A DNA stretch of 64,000 nucleotides, taken from NCBI RefSeq assembly GCF_019890725.1, contig NZ_JAINZZ010000006.1, positions 1 through 64,000 of the forward strand, in the 5' to 3' direction. The DNA is from Actinacidiphila acidipaludis. Lineage in GTDB: Bacteria; Actinomycetota; Actinomycetes; Streptomycetales; Streptomycetaceae. Within the stretch, counting starts at the first letter, position 1. Every line of letters starts with the position of its first letter. The notes below the pieces were generated by a model that ran no database searches, was not told the DNA's origin, and was given only the letters and a program-made list of their open reading frames with translations. Below, piece by piece: positions 11,317 through 21,485 of this stretch. A program made the position numbers and the translations under genes.

Positions 11317-11904
11317 TCAGACCGCGCTGTCCGGCCCGGCCGGGCCGGGCGTGGCGCGGCGGCGGGACCGGCGGTGGCAGATCGCCGCCAGGAGGAAGAG
11401 GATCCCGCCGAGGGTGAAGTACAGGTCGATCGACGTGCCGGACCAGATGGTGTAGGCCGACGGGTGGGCGACACCGAGTTCCTGCTTGTAGGTGAGCCCG
11501 GTCAGGCCGTTGCGCACCAGGCCCGTGCCGCGCAGGGAGGTGTCGAGCACCCCCGAGAAGCCGCGGACCATCAGGAGGACGCCGCCGATCCAGCAGCAGG
11601 CGGCGAGCACCCAGGCGGGGACCCGCCGGCCCCAGTCCTGGTAGAGCGCGAGCGGCACCACCGTGCCCGCGGCGAACATTCCGAACACGACGACCGAGAA
11701 GATCAGTTTCGCGAGGCTGTCGACTTTCGGCTGCGTTTCCGTGGCGTCACCGAAACCGAATGTCCCGCCGCACGCCCAGTAGACGTGAAAGGCGATGAAC
11801 ACCACGACCCAGACGAATGCGGCCCGACCTGCTTTCCGGAGCGCATCGGACGGGGGCGGGGTGACGACCTCGGGTGCGCGTTGTGTTTTCCAGGAAATAC
11901 TCAT
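11317..11904 (-). CDS. DUF3995 membrane protein
   Basis: A 195-residue integral membrane protein. Four hydrophobic segments are visible: AAFVWVVVFIAFHVYWA, the LIFSVVVFGMFAAG region, VLAACCWIGGVLLM and YFTLGGILFLLAAI. The HVYWACGGTFGF stretch is typical of DUF3995. Start ATG 11904 (MSISWK) has AAGGAG upstream; an in-frame ATG eleven codons earlier is less well placed. Function is unknown. It is downstream of and co-oriented with the glycosyltransferase (129-base gap), so the two may be co-transcribed. Confidence 0.7.
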   Translation of the reverse strand: MSISWKTQRAPEVVTPPPSDALRKAGRAAFVWVVVFIAFHVYWACGGTFGFGDATETQPKVDSLAKLIFSVVVFGMFAAGTVVPLALYQDWGRRVPAWVLAACCWIGGVLLMVRGFSGVLDTSLRGTGLVRNGLTGLTYKQELGVAHPSAYTIWSGTSIDLYFTLGGILFLLAAICHRRSRRRATPGPAGPDSAV

Positions 11905-12033
11905 GGGACGGACTTCTCCTTGCGGGCGCGTCATCACGCGGCGGGCACGGTTAACGAATTCATGAGAACCAGCGTGGCAGGTCCGCCGGGAACGGACGTC
12001 CTACTCCTGGATGATCCGCGTCAGACCGCAGAG

Positions 12034-13245
12034 TTATCTTGCGGCCGCCACGCGCGGAAGGCATTTCTCCACGACGTCGGCCGCGGCCCGCGCACCGCCC
12101 GCCGCGCGCATCGCCGTCCCCAGCGCGGCCAGCCGCTCCGCCACCGCGGGGTCGGCCGCCAGGGTGTCCACCGCCTCGCGCAGCCGCCGCGGCGTCAGGT
12201 CACCGGCCGTGAGCGTCACGCCGACGCCCAGCCGCTCCAGCGCCTCCGCGTTGTGGAACTGGTCGAAGAACTGCGGCACGGCGACCATGGGCACGCCGTG
12301 GTGCAGCCCCTCCAGCGTCGAGCCCATGCCCGCGTGGGTGATGAAGGCGGAGGCCTGCGCCAGCACGCTCACCTGCGGAACCGAGTCGTGCACCTCGAAG
12401 TTCGGCGGCAGCTCGCCGAGCACGCTCCGGTCGGTCATCCGGCCGGCCGCGAGCACCACCTGCCAGGGCGAGTCGCCGAACGCCTCGGCGGACGCCCGGC
12501 AGAACTCCGGGCCCATGTCGGCCACCGAGCCGACGCTGATCAGCAGGACCGGCCGGCCGTCGGCGGGCGCCTGCCAGCTCCCGTCGTGGGCACGCTCGTC
12601 GATGCACGGCCCGACGAAGGTGAAGCGGCCCTCGTCCAGCCGGTCGGCGTCGCGCTGGATCTCCCGCGGGATGGTCACCAGGTACGCGTCGGCCCGACCG
12701 CGGTAGACGAACTCGTCGATGCCCAGGCCGACTCCGCCGGCGTCCAGGAACTCCCGGAAGGCGCGGCGGTGTTCGGTCCACGCCGGATTGCCCTCCAGTG
12801 CCAGGCTGATCAGGTCCATCTCGTCCTCGGCGTCCGGCCCGAAGACGTGCGTCGGTGAGGTGCGCACCGACGGAATGCCCCAACGCCGCGCCAGGATCTG
12901 CGCGTTGAAGGACGCGTAGTCGAAGAGGAGCAGATCGGGGCGGTCCGCCCCGAAGGCCGCCGTCTGCTCCGGCAGCGAGGCGACGGCCTCCTGGAGGAAC
13001 AGGTCGGACATGGCCACCGGATCGCCCAGCGGGTAGGTCTCGCCGCGCTGCGCGGACGGCAGCACGGAGGCGCACACGACGGGTGTCGCCCCCGCCGCGG
13101 CCACCCTCGGGGCGTACTCCGCGCAGGTGGCGTAGCTGACCCGGTGCCCGCGTGCGACGAGCTCGGAGACGATGGGCAGGGTCGGGTTGACGTGGCCGGA
13201 AGCCGGGATGGAGAAGACCGCGATATGGCTCGGAGGGGGCGTCAT
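12034..13245 (-). CDS. OleD/OleI-like macrolide-type glycosyltransferase
   Basis: A 403-residue GT-B fold (GT1) enzyme closely resembling OleD, which glucosylates and inactivates macrolides and many other acceptors with UDP-sugars. The N-terminal motif SIPASGHVNP carries the expected catalytic histidine (H18). A ...VHDSVPQ segment and the donor-binding region with THAGMGSTLEGL and PQFFDQFHNAE are intact. ATG 13245 begins the gene, divergent from the UbiB-like gene. In the oleandomycin producer such enzymes inactivate the antibiotic inside the cell, and a secreted glycosidase reactivates it. Here a secreted glycosidase-like gene and an exporter are nearby, so the same logic is possible. The acceptor could also be a foreign compound. 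Confidence 0.88.
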   Translation of the reverse strand: MTPPPSHIAVFSIPASGHVNPTLPIVSELVARGHRVSYATCAEYAPRVAAAGATPVVCASVLPSAQRGETYPLGDPVAMSDLFLQEAVASLPEQTAAFGADRPDLLLFDYASFNAQILARRWGIPSVRTSPTHVFGPDAEDEMDLISLALEGNPAWTEHRRAFREFLDAGGVGLGIDEFVYRGRADAYLVTIPREIQRDADRLDEGRFTFVGPCIDERAHDGSWQAPADGRPVLLISVGSVADMGPEFCRASAEAFGDSPWQVVLAAGRMTDRSVLGELPPNFEVHDSVPQVSVLAQASAFITHAGMGSTLEGLHHGVPMVAVPQFFDQFHNAEALERLGVGVTLTAGDLTPRRLREAVDTLAADPAVAERLAALGTAMRAAGGARAAADVVEKCLPRVAAAR

Positions 13246-13435
13246 ACCGCTTGTCTACCGCCGTCCCGACGTGGGGTGTCGAGCGCCGGGACAGGTTCCT
13301 GCCAAGCCCCCCGGGCCGGACCTGCGGTCCGTCTAGCGTGGGCCGGACCCCCGCGCGGCCACGACCGCGGACGAGCCGTCGCGCACCGAAGGCGCGCACG
13401 GGACAACGAAGCGGAACGGAGGTCGATCCGGGACC

Positions 13436-15385
13436 ATGAAAGCGGCCGAGTTCGTCAGCGCGTCCCTCGTCCTCGTCCTGTTCGTCACGGCCTTCGCCGT
13501 GGGCGCGCGCCGGCTGCTGGGCGTGCGGACCGGCGCGCTGCGCACCCTGTTCACCGGGTTCGTGGGCATCGGCGGCCTGGCCGTCTTCAGCCTGGTCATG
13601 CAGCGGCCCGAGCAGCGCGGCGTGCTGACCGGGGTGCAGGTGGGCAGTTCGCTGCTGGTCGCGATGGGCTTCCTGGCCCTCTCCGAGGTGGTCGTCCCCA
13701 GCGGCTCGGCGCGTCCCACCGTGTGGCTGCGGAGCCTGCGCTCGCGCGTCGTGCGCAGCCGCCGCTACTCGCACATCAGCTCCATCGTCATCCGGCACGG
13801 GCTGCGCCCCTATCTGCACGGCCGCGACCGGCGGTCCCCCGGCTACGGCAGCCGCGGCGACCGGCTGGCGCGACCGCTGCGGCTGGCGCTGGAGGAGGCC
13901 GGGGCGACGTTCGTCAAGCTCGGCCAGATGCTCTCCACCCGCGACGACCTGCTGCCGCCGGCGTTCGTCGCCGAACTGAGCCGGCTGCAGTCCCAGGTGA
14001 CGCCCGCGCCCTGGCCCGAGGTCGCGGCGGTGCTGCACGAGGCCTACGGCCGGCCGGTCGCCGAGGTGTTCGCCCACTTCGACGAGGTGCCGCTGGCCGC
14101 GGCCTCGGTGGCGCAGGTCCACCTGGCCCGGCTGCAGTGCGGCGAACCGGTCGTGGTCAAGGTGCAGCGGCCGGGCATCCGGCAGGTGGTCGAGCGCGAC
14201 CTGGACATCATCTGCCGGCTCGCCGGGACGCTGGAGGAGCGCACCCACTGGGCCGCCTCGCTCGGCATGGCCGACCTCGCCGAGGGATTCGCCCGGTCGA
14301 TGCACGAGGAGCTCGACTTCCGGGTCGAGGCGAAGAACCTGGCCACCATCGGCAACGCGTGGGCGCGCCGCCCCAAGGACCCGTTCGTCCGGCTGCCCTC
14401 GGTCCACGAGCCGCTGTCCGGTGAGCGGGTCCTGGTGCTGGAGCGCCTGCCGGGCCGGCCGCTCTGCTCGGCCGGCGCCCTGCTGGAGGACCCGGGTCTC
14501 GACCGCGCGGAGCTGGCCAGGGGCCTGCTGGCGAACATGCTGCGGCAGATCATGGCCGACGGCACCTTCCACGCCGACCCGCACCAGGGCAACGTCCTGC
14601 TCCTCGACGACGGCACCGTCGGCCTGGTGGACTTCGGCTCGGTCGGCCGGGTGGACAGCCGGCTGCGGGCCGCCCTGCTGCGGCTGATCGCGCTGGTGCG
14701 CCTCGGCAACGCCACCGCGCTGTGCGACGCGCTGCTGGAAGTGGTCGACCGCCCCGAGGACCTGGACGAACAGGCCCTGGAACGCGCCGTGGGCCGCTTC
14801 ATGGCCCTGCACTTCGCTCCCGGCAGCACCCCCGACTCCCAGGTGTTCGTCGCCCTCTTCCGGATGGTGGCCGCGCACGGGCTGAAGATCCCGCCGGAGA
14901 TCGCCGCCGTCTTCCGGGCGCTGGCCACACTGGAGGGCACGCTGACCCGGATCTCGCCCGGCTTCGACATGGTCGCCGAGTCGCAGGACCTGGTGGCGGA
15001 GCAGCTCGTGGGCGGCGGGGCGGCCGCCGCCCGCGCCACGCTCGGCGCCGAACTCGCCGGAGCCGTCTCGGTACTGCGGCGGCTGCCCCGCCGGCTGGAC
15101 CGGATCACCGGCGCGCTGGAGCAGGGCCGGCTGTTCGTGGGCGTGCGGATGTTCGCCGACCCGCGGGACCGGCAGTACGTCCGCTCGCTCGTGCACGACG
15201 TGCTGCTCACGCTTCTCGGTGCCACCACCGGGGTCATGGGCACGGTGCTGCTGAACGTCGGGCGGGGCCCGATGGTGACCCCGGCGATCAGCTTCTGCGC
15301 GTTCCTCGGCTACCACCTGCTGCTGGTCTCCGCGGTCCTCATCCTGCGCGTGCTGTTCTCCGTCTCCCGCCCCCGGCGGCAGTGA
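13436..15385 (+). CDS. UbiB/AarF/ABC1-family atypical kinase
   Basis: A 649-residue protein of the ADCK/UbiB protein-kinase-like family. The KxGQ motif is K161-LGQ164, the Ala-rich loop AAASVAQVH is at 221-229, the ATP lysine is K242 (VVKVQRPG), the catalytic loop is HADPHQGN, and the metal-binding segment is LVDFGS. Three N-terminal hydrophobic segments (about 5-22, 36-55 and 66-86) and two at the C-terminus make it membrane-bound. The family acts as an ATPase in isoprenoid-quinone or lipid metabolism. It sits between the glycosyltransferase and MbtH genes, but whether it belongs to the cluster is unclear. Confidence 0.85.
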   Translation: MKAAEFVSASLVLVLFVTAFAVGARRLLGVRTGALRTLFTGFVGIGGLAVFSLVMQRPEQRGVLTGVQVGSSLLVAMGFLALSEVVVPSGSARPTVWLRSLRSRVVRSRRYSHISSIVIRHGLRPYLHGRDRRSPGYGSRGDRLARPLRLALEEAGATFVKLGQMLSTRDDLLPPAFVAELSRLQSQVTPAPWPEVAAVLHEAYGRPVAEVFAHFDEVPLAAASVAQVHLARLQCGEPVVVKVQRPGIRQVVERDLDIICRLAGTLEERTHWAASLGMADLAEGFARSMHEELDFRVEAKNLATIGNAWARRPKDPFVRLPSVHEPLSGERVLVLERLPGRPLCSAGALLEDPGLDRAELARGLLANMLRQIMADGTFHADPHQGNVLLLDDGTVGLVDFGSVGRVDSRLRAALLRLIALVRLGNATALCDALLEVVDRPEDLDEQALERAVGRFMALHFAPGSTPDSQVFVALFRMVAAHGLKIPPEIAAVFRALATLEGTLTRISPGFDMVAESQDLVAEQLVGGGAAAARATLGAELAGAVSVLRRLPRRLDRITGALEQGRLFVGVRMFADPRDRQYVRSLVHDVLLTLLGATTGVMGTVLLNVGRGPMVTPAISFCAFLGYHLLLVSAVLILRVLFSVSRPRRQ

Positions 15386-15493
15386 CGGCCGGCCGGTGAC
15401 AGCTACCTGTTGCCGGGCTTGTCGGCTCCGGTGGCCGCTGGTTTGTATGGGACGTCTCCAGCACCACCGCGATCGACGCCGAGGGGAATACCT

Positions 15494-15700
15494 GTGAGCA
15501 ATCCATTCGAGGACGAGGACGGCTCGTTCTACGTCCTGGTGAACGACGAACTCCAGCACTCACTGTGGCCGTCCTACATCGAGGTGCCGGCCGGCTGGCG
15601 GGTGGCCTTCGGCGAGGCGCCCCGCGCCGCGTGCCTGGACCACATCAACGAGAACTGGACGGACATGCGTCCCAAGAGCCTGCAGGACGCCATGGGCTGA
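15494..15700 (+). CDS. MbtH-like protein
   Basis: A 68-residue MbtH-family protein with the diagnostic order [26 protein letters not shown] and C-terminal [11 protein letters not shown] 15494 is chosen because it gives the canonical SNPFED start and has GAGGGG upstream. MbtH proteins bind and activate NRPS adenylation domains. No NRPS is present in the window, so its partner must lie outside it: in the cut-off part of the cluster or elsewhere on the chromosome. Transcription continues in the direction of the two regulators. Confidence 0.93.
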   Translation: MSNPFEDEDGSFYVLVNDELQHSLWPSYIEVPAGWRVAFGEAPRAACLDHINENWTDMRPKSLQDAMG

Positions 15701-15995
15701 CGCCGAGGCGGCCGCCGGCGCCATCGGCGGACGGCGGCCACCGAATTGTTCCGCTGTTCACTTTCCCGTTCACCATCCCCGCCACCCGCAATGCCGGCTA
15801 CAGGAAACTGCCAAACGGGACGCCGTCTCGTTGACTCGGCCGAGGGGTGGGGGATAATCACGTCCGGCAGGCATGCGACGGCGCCGCTACCGTCCGGGAC
15901 AGGGGACTTGTCCGGCGGGGCGTTCAACCGGTCCGCGGGAACCCGGTAAAGGCCGGAGTTCCCGAGATTTCGCTTGTATCAGTCACGGGGGCAAC

Positions 15996-16784
15996 GTGGT
16001 CATCAATGCGACTTTACCTGCGCGCGTCCATACGCGTGAGGACGAGGACAACGACGGATTCGAACGGAGACTTCTGGAGGCGCGGTCCCTCATAGATTCG
16101 ACCGTCATTGCTTATCGCTCCATTTCGGCGCAGCCCACCGCATCCGAGCGGGAATCGGGCCACCCCGCGAGCGACAGCCCGGTCCTGCGGCTCATGAGCG
16201 GCGCCTGCCGGCGCGTCAGCGTGACCGTGTCGGGCGACGCCGCTCAGGCCACCGAACTGGCGGCCGCGCTCGTCCGGCACTGCCGGGAGGGCGACCGTTC
16301 CGTCGCCATCCGGCTGCTGTGCACCCCCAGGGCGCTGGACACCCCGCTCGTGCGCCACATCGTGCCGCGCATCGTGAACTGCGAAGTCCGGGTCACCGAG
16401 GTCGAGCTGGACGAGGCCCTGGTGATCGACGGCCGGGTCGCCGTGGTCCGGCCGGCGCAGGAGAGCGACACCCGCAGCCGGGTGATGGAGGACCCCGCCG
16501 CGGCCAGGACGCTCGAACTGCTCCTCGCCTGCGCCTGGCGCGGAGCCGTGCTCCTGGACGACTACGAACGGCTCGGCGGCCACCTGAACGCCGAGCTGCG
16601 CCAGCGCGTCCTGGAGCGCCTCTACTCCGGGTGCACCGACGCCGACGCGGCCCGGGAGATGAAGGTCTCACTGCGCACCTACCGCCGGCACGTCGCGAAG
16701 ATCATGCGCGACCTCGGGGTGAACTCGCGATTCCAGGCCGGAGTCCGGGCAGCGGAGTTCAACCTGCTGCCCGAGTGCGGCTGA
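15996..16784 (+). CDS. LuxR-type HTH regulator with PLD/TrmB-like sensor (copy 1)
   Basis: A 262-residue regulator. An N-terminal amphipathic segment (GFERRLLEARSLID) is followed by a TrmB/phospholipase-D-like sensor region of alternating strands (VSVTVSGDAAQ, VAIRLLCTPRALD, EALVIDGRVAVV). A C-terminal LuxR/GerE helix-turn-helix ends the protein (TDADAAREMKVSLRTYRRHV). GTG 15996 is preferred because GGGGG lies just upstream; the frame is open for 41 codons further up. It is a clear paralogue of the next gene (shared SxRTYRRxVAxIM and NSRFQAG). Such proteins are often pathway-specific regulators. The ligand is unknown. Confidence 0.75.
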   Translation: MVINATLPARVHTREDEDNDGFERRLLEARSLIDSTVIAYRSISAQPTASERESGHPASDSPVLRLMSGACRRVSVTVSGDAAQATELAAALVRHCREGDRSVAIRLLCTPRALDTPLVRHIVPRIVNCEVRVTEVELDEALVIDGRVAVVRPAQESDTRSRVMEDPAAARTLELLLACAWRGAVLLDDYERLGGHLNAELRQRVLERLYSGCTDADAAREMKVSLRTYRRHVAKIMRDLGVNSRFQAGVRAAEFNLLPECG

Positions 16785-16897
16785 CCCGAACCAGCCCGCC
16801 GGCGACCCGCCGGGCTCAGCCGGTCACCCCCGGCCCCCCGGCGACCGCCAGCACCACCGCCACCACCGTCCCGACAACGCGGCGCAGGGAGCAGGGT

Positions 16898-17749
16898 GTG
16901 AACGACTGGACCACGACGGAACTCGACAGGGACCGCGCCCCGGGGCAGCCGCCCGGCACGGACGGCCGGCCCGGCGACATGAACGACGACTTCGAGCGGG
17001 ACCTGCTGAAGGCCCGCGCGCTCATCGAGCGCACCATGGCGAACTACCGCGACCAGCTCGACAGGGACGCCCAGGTCAGCGAGATCAGACCCGGGGGCGG
17101 CCGGGTGGCCTCCTCGGCCCGGAAGCTGATCGGGGAGGCCACGCACTCGGTCGACATCCTGCTGTCCGGCTCCCCGGACGTGACCCGCGCGGTCAACACG
17201 GCCGTTGACGACCTGCTCACCGCGGACGCCGGGCACATCACCGTCCGCATGCTGTGCACCCGCCACACCCTGGACCCGCGGCTGGCGGAGCGCTTCTCCG
17301 GGGCCAGCGGGCCGCTGCGGATGCGGGTCTTCGTGATCTCCCCGCTGACCGCGGTGATCGTCGACCGCCGCAAGGCGCTCGTCTGCGCGGAGTCCGCGGT
17401 CGGCGTCCGTGCCTCGGTGATCCGGTCGGCCTCCATGATCCGGACCCTGGGCTCGCTGTCCGACACCATCTGGAAGAGCGCGACGGTCACCGGGGACCGC
17501 ATCAGCCTCGGCGACCGGGCCCGCTCCGACACCGTCCGGCAGGTCCTCAGATGCCTGCGGCTGGGGCTCACCGACGACGTCGCCGCCCGCGAGCTGTCGG
17601 TCTCGGTGCGCACCTACCGGCGCTACGTGGCCGACATCATGGCGCTACTCGGGGCCAACTCCCGTTTCCAGGCGGGTGCGCACGCCTCCCAGCGGGGCCT
17701 GCTGGAACCGGCCGGGCCCGACGTTCCGGCCCCGGCGTCCTTCCCGTAG
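16898..17749 (+). CDS. LuxR-type HTH regulator with PLD/TrmB-like sensor (copy 2)
   Basis: A 283-residue tandem paralogue of the preceding regulator with the same layout: helix DDFERDLLKARALIERTMANYRD, sensor region (VDILLSGSPDVT, ITVRMLCTRHTLD, MRVFVISPLTAVIVDRRKALV) and C-terminal LuxR helix-turn-helix (TDDVAARELSVSVRTYRRYV). GTG 16898 has AGGGAGCAGG upstream; ATG 16979 is an alternative start that matches the paralogue's N-terminus. The gap to copy 1 is 113 bases on the same strand. Duplication followed by divergence of sensor regions suggests two signals feeding one target set, which is an inference. Confidence 0.72.
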   Translation: MNDWTTTELDRDRAPGQPPGTDGRPGDMNDDFERDLLKARALIERTMANYRDQLDRDAQVSEIRPGGGRVASSARKLIGEATHSVDILLSGSPDVTRAVNTAVDDLLTADAGHITVRMLCTRHTLDPRLAERFSGASGPLRMRVFVISPLTAVIVDRRKALVCAESAVGVRASVIRSASMIRTLGSLSDTIWKSATVTGDRISLGDRARSDTVRQVLRCLRLGLTDDVAARELSVSVRTYRRYVADIMALLGANSRFQAGAHASQRGLLEPAGPDVPAPASFP

Positions 17750-17773
17750 CCGCCCGGGCCGGCGCGGGCGCGG

Positions 17774-18763
17774 TCAGCCCGTCGCGGACGGCGCCGCCGC
17801 CGCGGCCCGGGGAGGCGGCGGCACGGCGCCGTCGGCCGGGCCCGCGGGGCCGGCCGGGGGGATGGCGCCGGCCGCGGTGCGCAGAGCCTCGAGGACGGGC
17901 CGCAGCAGCGGGTGCTCCTCGGACCCGCGGCGGATCGCGGCGAACACCCGGCGGGTGGCGACGACGCCGTCGACGGGACGCACCACGGCCTGCGACAGGT
18001 CCATGTCCCGCAGCGCGGAACGCGGCACGAGCGCGACGCCCGCACCGGCGGCGGCCAGCGTCACCACCGCCCTGAAGTCGTCGGAGAAGTGTTCCAGGCG
18101 CGGCTGGAAACCCGCGTACTCGCAGGCCAGGACCATCACGTCATGGCAGGGGTTGCCCGCGTAGGGGCCGACCCAGGGGTCCTCGGCGAGCGCCGCGACC
18201 GGCACCGTCTCGGCGCCGGCGAGCGGATGGGTGCGGGGCAGCACCGCGTCGAACGGCTCGGCGTACAGCGGCACGCGCAGCAGCCGGCGGTCGTCGGGGC
18301 TCGGCGCGCCCCGGTACTCCACGGCCACCGCGATGTCGGCCTGCCCCTGCAGCACCATCGGCAGGCTCTCGTCGCCCTCGGCGTCCCGGGCCCGGACCCG
18401 GATCCCGGGCGAGGTCAGCCGCAGCGCGGCGATGGCCGGGGCGAGCACGACCGCGATCCCGGTCGCGAAGGAGGCGACCGTCACCTCACCGGCCGCGCCG
18501 GAGGTGTACGCCGCGATCTCCGCCTCGGCACGCGTGAGCTCGGCGAGCACCGCGCTGGCATGGCTGAGCAGGATCTCGCCGACGGGCGTGAGCCGCACAC
18601 CCCGCTTGTCGCGTTCCAGGACCTTGTGGCCGGTCTCCTGCTCCAGCGAGGCGATCTGCTGGGAGACCGCGGAGGGCGTCAGGAAGAGCGCGGCGGCCGC
18701 GGCGGTGACCGTACCGTGGTCGGCAACGGCCTGCAGGGTGCGCAGCCGCCGTGCATCGATCAC
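17774..18763 (-). CDS. LysR-family regulator
   Basis: A 329-residue LysR-type regulator. The N-terminal winged helix-turn-helix is canonical (LRTLQAVADHGTVTAAAAALFLTPSAVSQQI). It is followed by a periplasmic-binding-like effector domain and an Ala/Pro-rich tail. GTG 18763 gives the expected start; the open frame upstream of it has no homology. It lies four bases downstream of kbl on the same strand, so it appears to be the last gene of a tdh-kbl-lysR unit and may control threonine breakdown. The usual LysR layout is divergent, so this tail position is slightly unusual. Confidence 0.85.
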   Translation of the reverse strand: MIDARRLRTLQAVADHGTVTAAAAALFLTPSAVSQQIASLEQETGHKVLERDKRGVRLTPVGEILLSHASAVLAELTRAEAEIAAYTSGAAGEVTVASFATGIAVVLAPAIAALRLTSPGIRVRARDAEGDESLPMVLQGQADIAVAVEYRGAPSPDDRRLLRVPLYAEPFDAVLPRTHPLAGAETVPVAALAEDPWVGPYAGNPCHDVMVLACEYAGFQPRLEHFSDDFRAVVTLAAAGAGVALVPRSALRDMDLSQAVVRPVDGVVATRRVFAAIRRGSEEHPLLRPVLEALRTAAGAIPPAGPAGPADGAVPPPPRAAAAAPSATG

Positions 18764-18767
18764 CCGT

Positions 18768-19967
<1,200 letters not shown>

Positions 19968-20020
19968 GGAGGGCTCCCTGGGTTGTGCCGGTCGGCGGGC
20001 GCTGTGGCGGTTTCGGGTAC

Positions 20021-20085
20021 GGACTCAGCCGGTCCGCTCCGGGCGCGGACTCAGCCGGTCCGCTCCGGGTGCGGACTCACTCGGT
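20021..20085. repeat. 26-base tandem repeat at the tdh 3' end
   Basis: Two full copies (20021-20046 and 20047-20072) of a 26-base unit beginning GGACTCAGCCGGTCCGCTCC, plus a partial third copy that enters the tdh stop region. The tdh stop codon (20077-20079) is part of the repeat, so the terminal bases of the gene have been duplicated into the tdh-kbl spacer. Confidence 0.8.
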
Positions 20086-21105
20086 CCAGTCGAGGATGAC
20101 CTTGCCGCCGCGGCCGCCGGCCGCGTCGGCGAACGCGGCCTCGTGGTCGCGGTAGCCGTAGCGGCCGGTGATCACCGGGCTGAGGTCGAGGCCGCCCTCG
20201 AGCAGCACCGACATCGCGTACCAGGTCTCGAACATCTCGCGCCCGTACACGCCCTTGATGGTGAGCATGTTCGTGACGATCCGGGACCAGTCCACCGGGA
20301 ACTCCTGCGAGGGCAGGCCCAGCATGGCGATCCGGCCGCCGTTCGTCAGGTTGGCGACGAGGTCGCGCATGGCCTCGGGGCGGCCGGACATCTCCAGGCC
20401 GATGTCGAAGCCCTCGCGCAGGCCCAGCACCCGCTGGCCCTCGGCGACCGTGGTCTCGGCCACGTTCAGCGCCAGGCTCACGCCGATCTTGCGGGCCAGC
20501 TCCAGGCGGTCCTCGCTGACGTCGGTGATGACGACGTTGCGGGCGCCGGCGTGCCGGGCCACCGCGGCGGCCATCAGGCCGATCGGTCCGGCGCCGGTGA
20601 TGAGCACGTCCTCGCCGACGATCGGGAAGGACAGCGCGGTGTGCACGGCGTTGCCGAACGGGTCGAAGATCGCGGCCACGTCGAGGTCGACGGGCACCTT
20701 GTGCACCCACACGTTCGTCGCGGGCAGGGCCACGTACTCGGCGAACGCGCCGTCGCGGCCGACGCCCAGGCCCACGGTCGCCCGGCACATGTGACGGCGG
20801 CCGGCCAGGCAGTTGCGGCACTTGCCGCACACCAGGTGGCCCTCGCCGCTGACCCGGTCGCCGACGGCGATGTCCTCCACGTCGCGGCCGGTCTCGACGA
20901 CCTCGCCGACGAACTCGTGGCCGACGATCAGCGGGGTGCTGATCGCCTGCTGCGCCCAGCCGTCCCAGGCACTGATGTGCAGGTCGGTGCCGCAGATTCC
21001 GGTCCTGAGCACCTTGATCAGGACGTCACCCGGGCCGATCTCCGGCTCCGCGACGTCCATGAGCCGCAGACCCGGCTCCGCCTTCTCCTTGACCAGCGCT
21101 TTCAC
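20077..21105 (-). CDS. tdh: L-threonine 3-dehydrogenase
   Basis: A 342-residue zinc alcohol dehydrogenase family enzyme that oxidises L-threonine to 2-amino-3-ketobutyrate with NAD. The catalytic-zinc cysteine is C38 (GICGTDLH), followed by GHEFVGEV; the structural zinc cysteines are C93, C96, C99 and C107 ([15 protein letters not shown]). GTG 21105 has ACAGGAG upstream and gives the usual length (E. coli Tdh is 341). It is the first gene of the tdh-kbl unit, with a 380-base divergent promoter region. Confidence 0.95.
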   Translation of the reverse strand: MKALVKEKAEPGLRLMDVAEPEIGPGDVLIKVLRTGICGTDLHISAWDGWAQQAISTPLIVGHEFVGEVVETGRDVEDIAVGDRVSGEGHLVCGKCRNCLAGRRHMCRATVGLGVGRDGAFAEYVALPATNVWVHKVPVDLDVAAIFDPFGNAVHTALSFPIVGEDVLITGAGPIGLMAAAVARHAGARNVVITDVSEDRLELARKIGVSLALNVAETTVAEGQRVLGLREGFDIGLEMSGRPEAMRDLVANLTNGGRIAMLGLPSQEFPVDWSRIVTNMLTIKGVYGREMFETWYAMSVLLEGGLDLSPVITGRYGYRDHEAAFADAAGGRGGKVILDWTE

Positions 21106-21485
21106 CGACGCGTCTCCTGTACGAGAGGAAGCCCGGGGCGGTACGGGGGGATATGAGCCGGGCGGCACCACCCTGCCTCCGCTTCCGGGGTCCCGTCCAT
21201 CGATGAATTCTTAAACCGGGCATTAGGGTGGCTTCACGCCGCGCCGGCCACCGGCCCGGCGTACTCCGGGCCGGGGCGCCGAGGGCACCCGGGCGGGTCG
21301 GGAGCGCACCGCCGGGAGAAGCCGGGTGAGGGGCCGTTCGAGGGCCGGGCGCCGCGGCGTCACGGCGTGTTCACGTCACATCCAACGAGGCGCGGGACCC
21401 TGGCGGTTGCCCGTTACCGACTGGTAATACAGCGGGGGCGGCCGCACACGCCCACAGGACACCTCACCCCACAGGAGACCCTGGC
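21106..21485. promoter_or_regulatory. tdh / metallophosphoesterase divergent promoter region
   Basis: A 380-base intergenic region serving both divergent genes. The interrupted palindrome TTAAACCGGGCATTA (21211-21225; outer TAA/TTA arms) resembles a LysR T-N11/12-A site and could bind the LysR protein encoded beyond kbl. At 21358-21379 two 11-base-spaced units, CGTCACGGCGT and GTTCACGTCAC, loosely resemble a Streptomyces PHO box upstream of the secreted phosphoesterase. Both assignments are by eye only. Confidence 0.35.
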
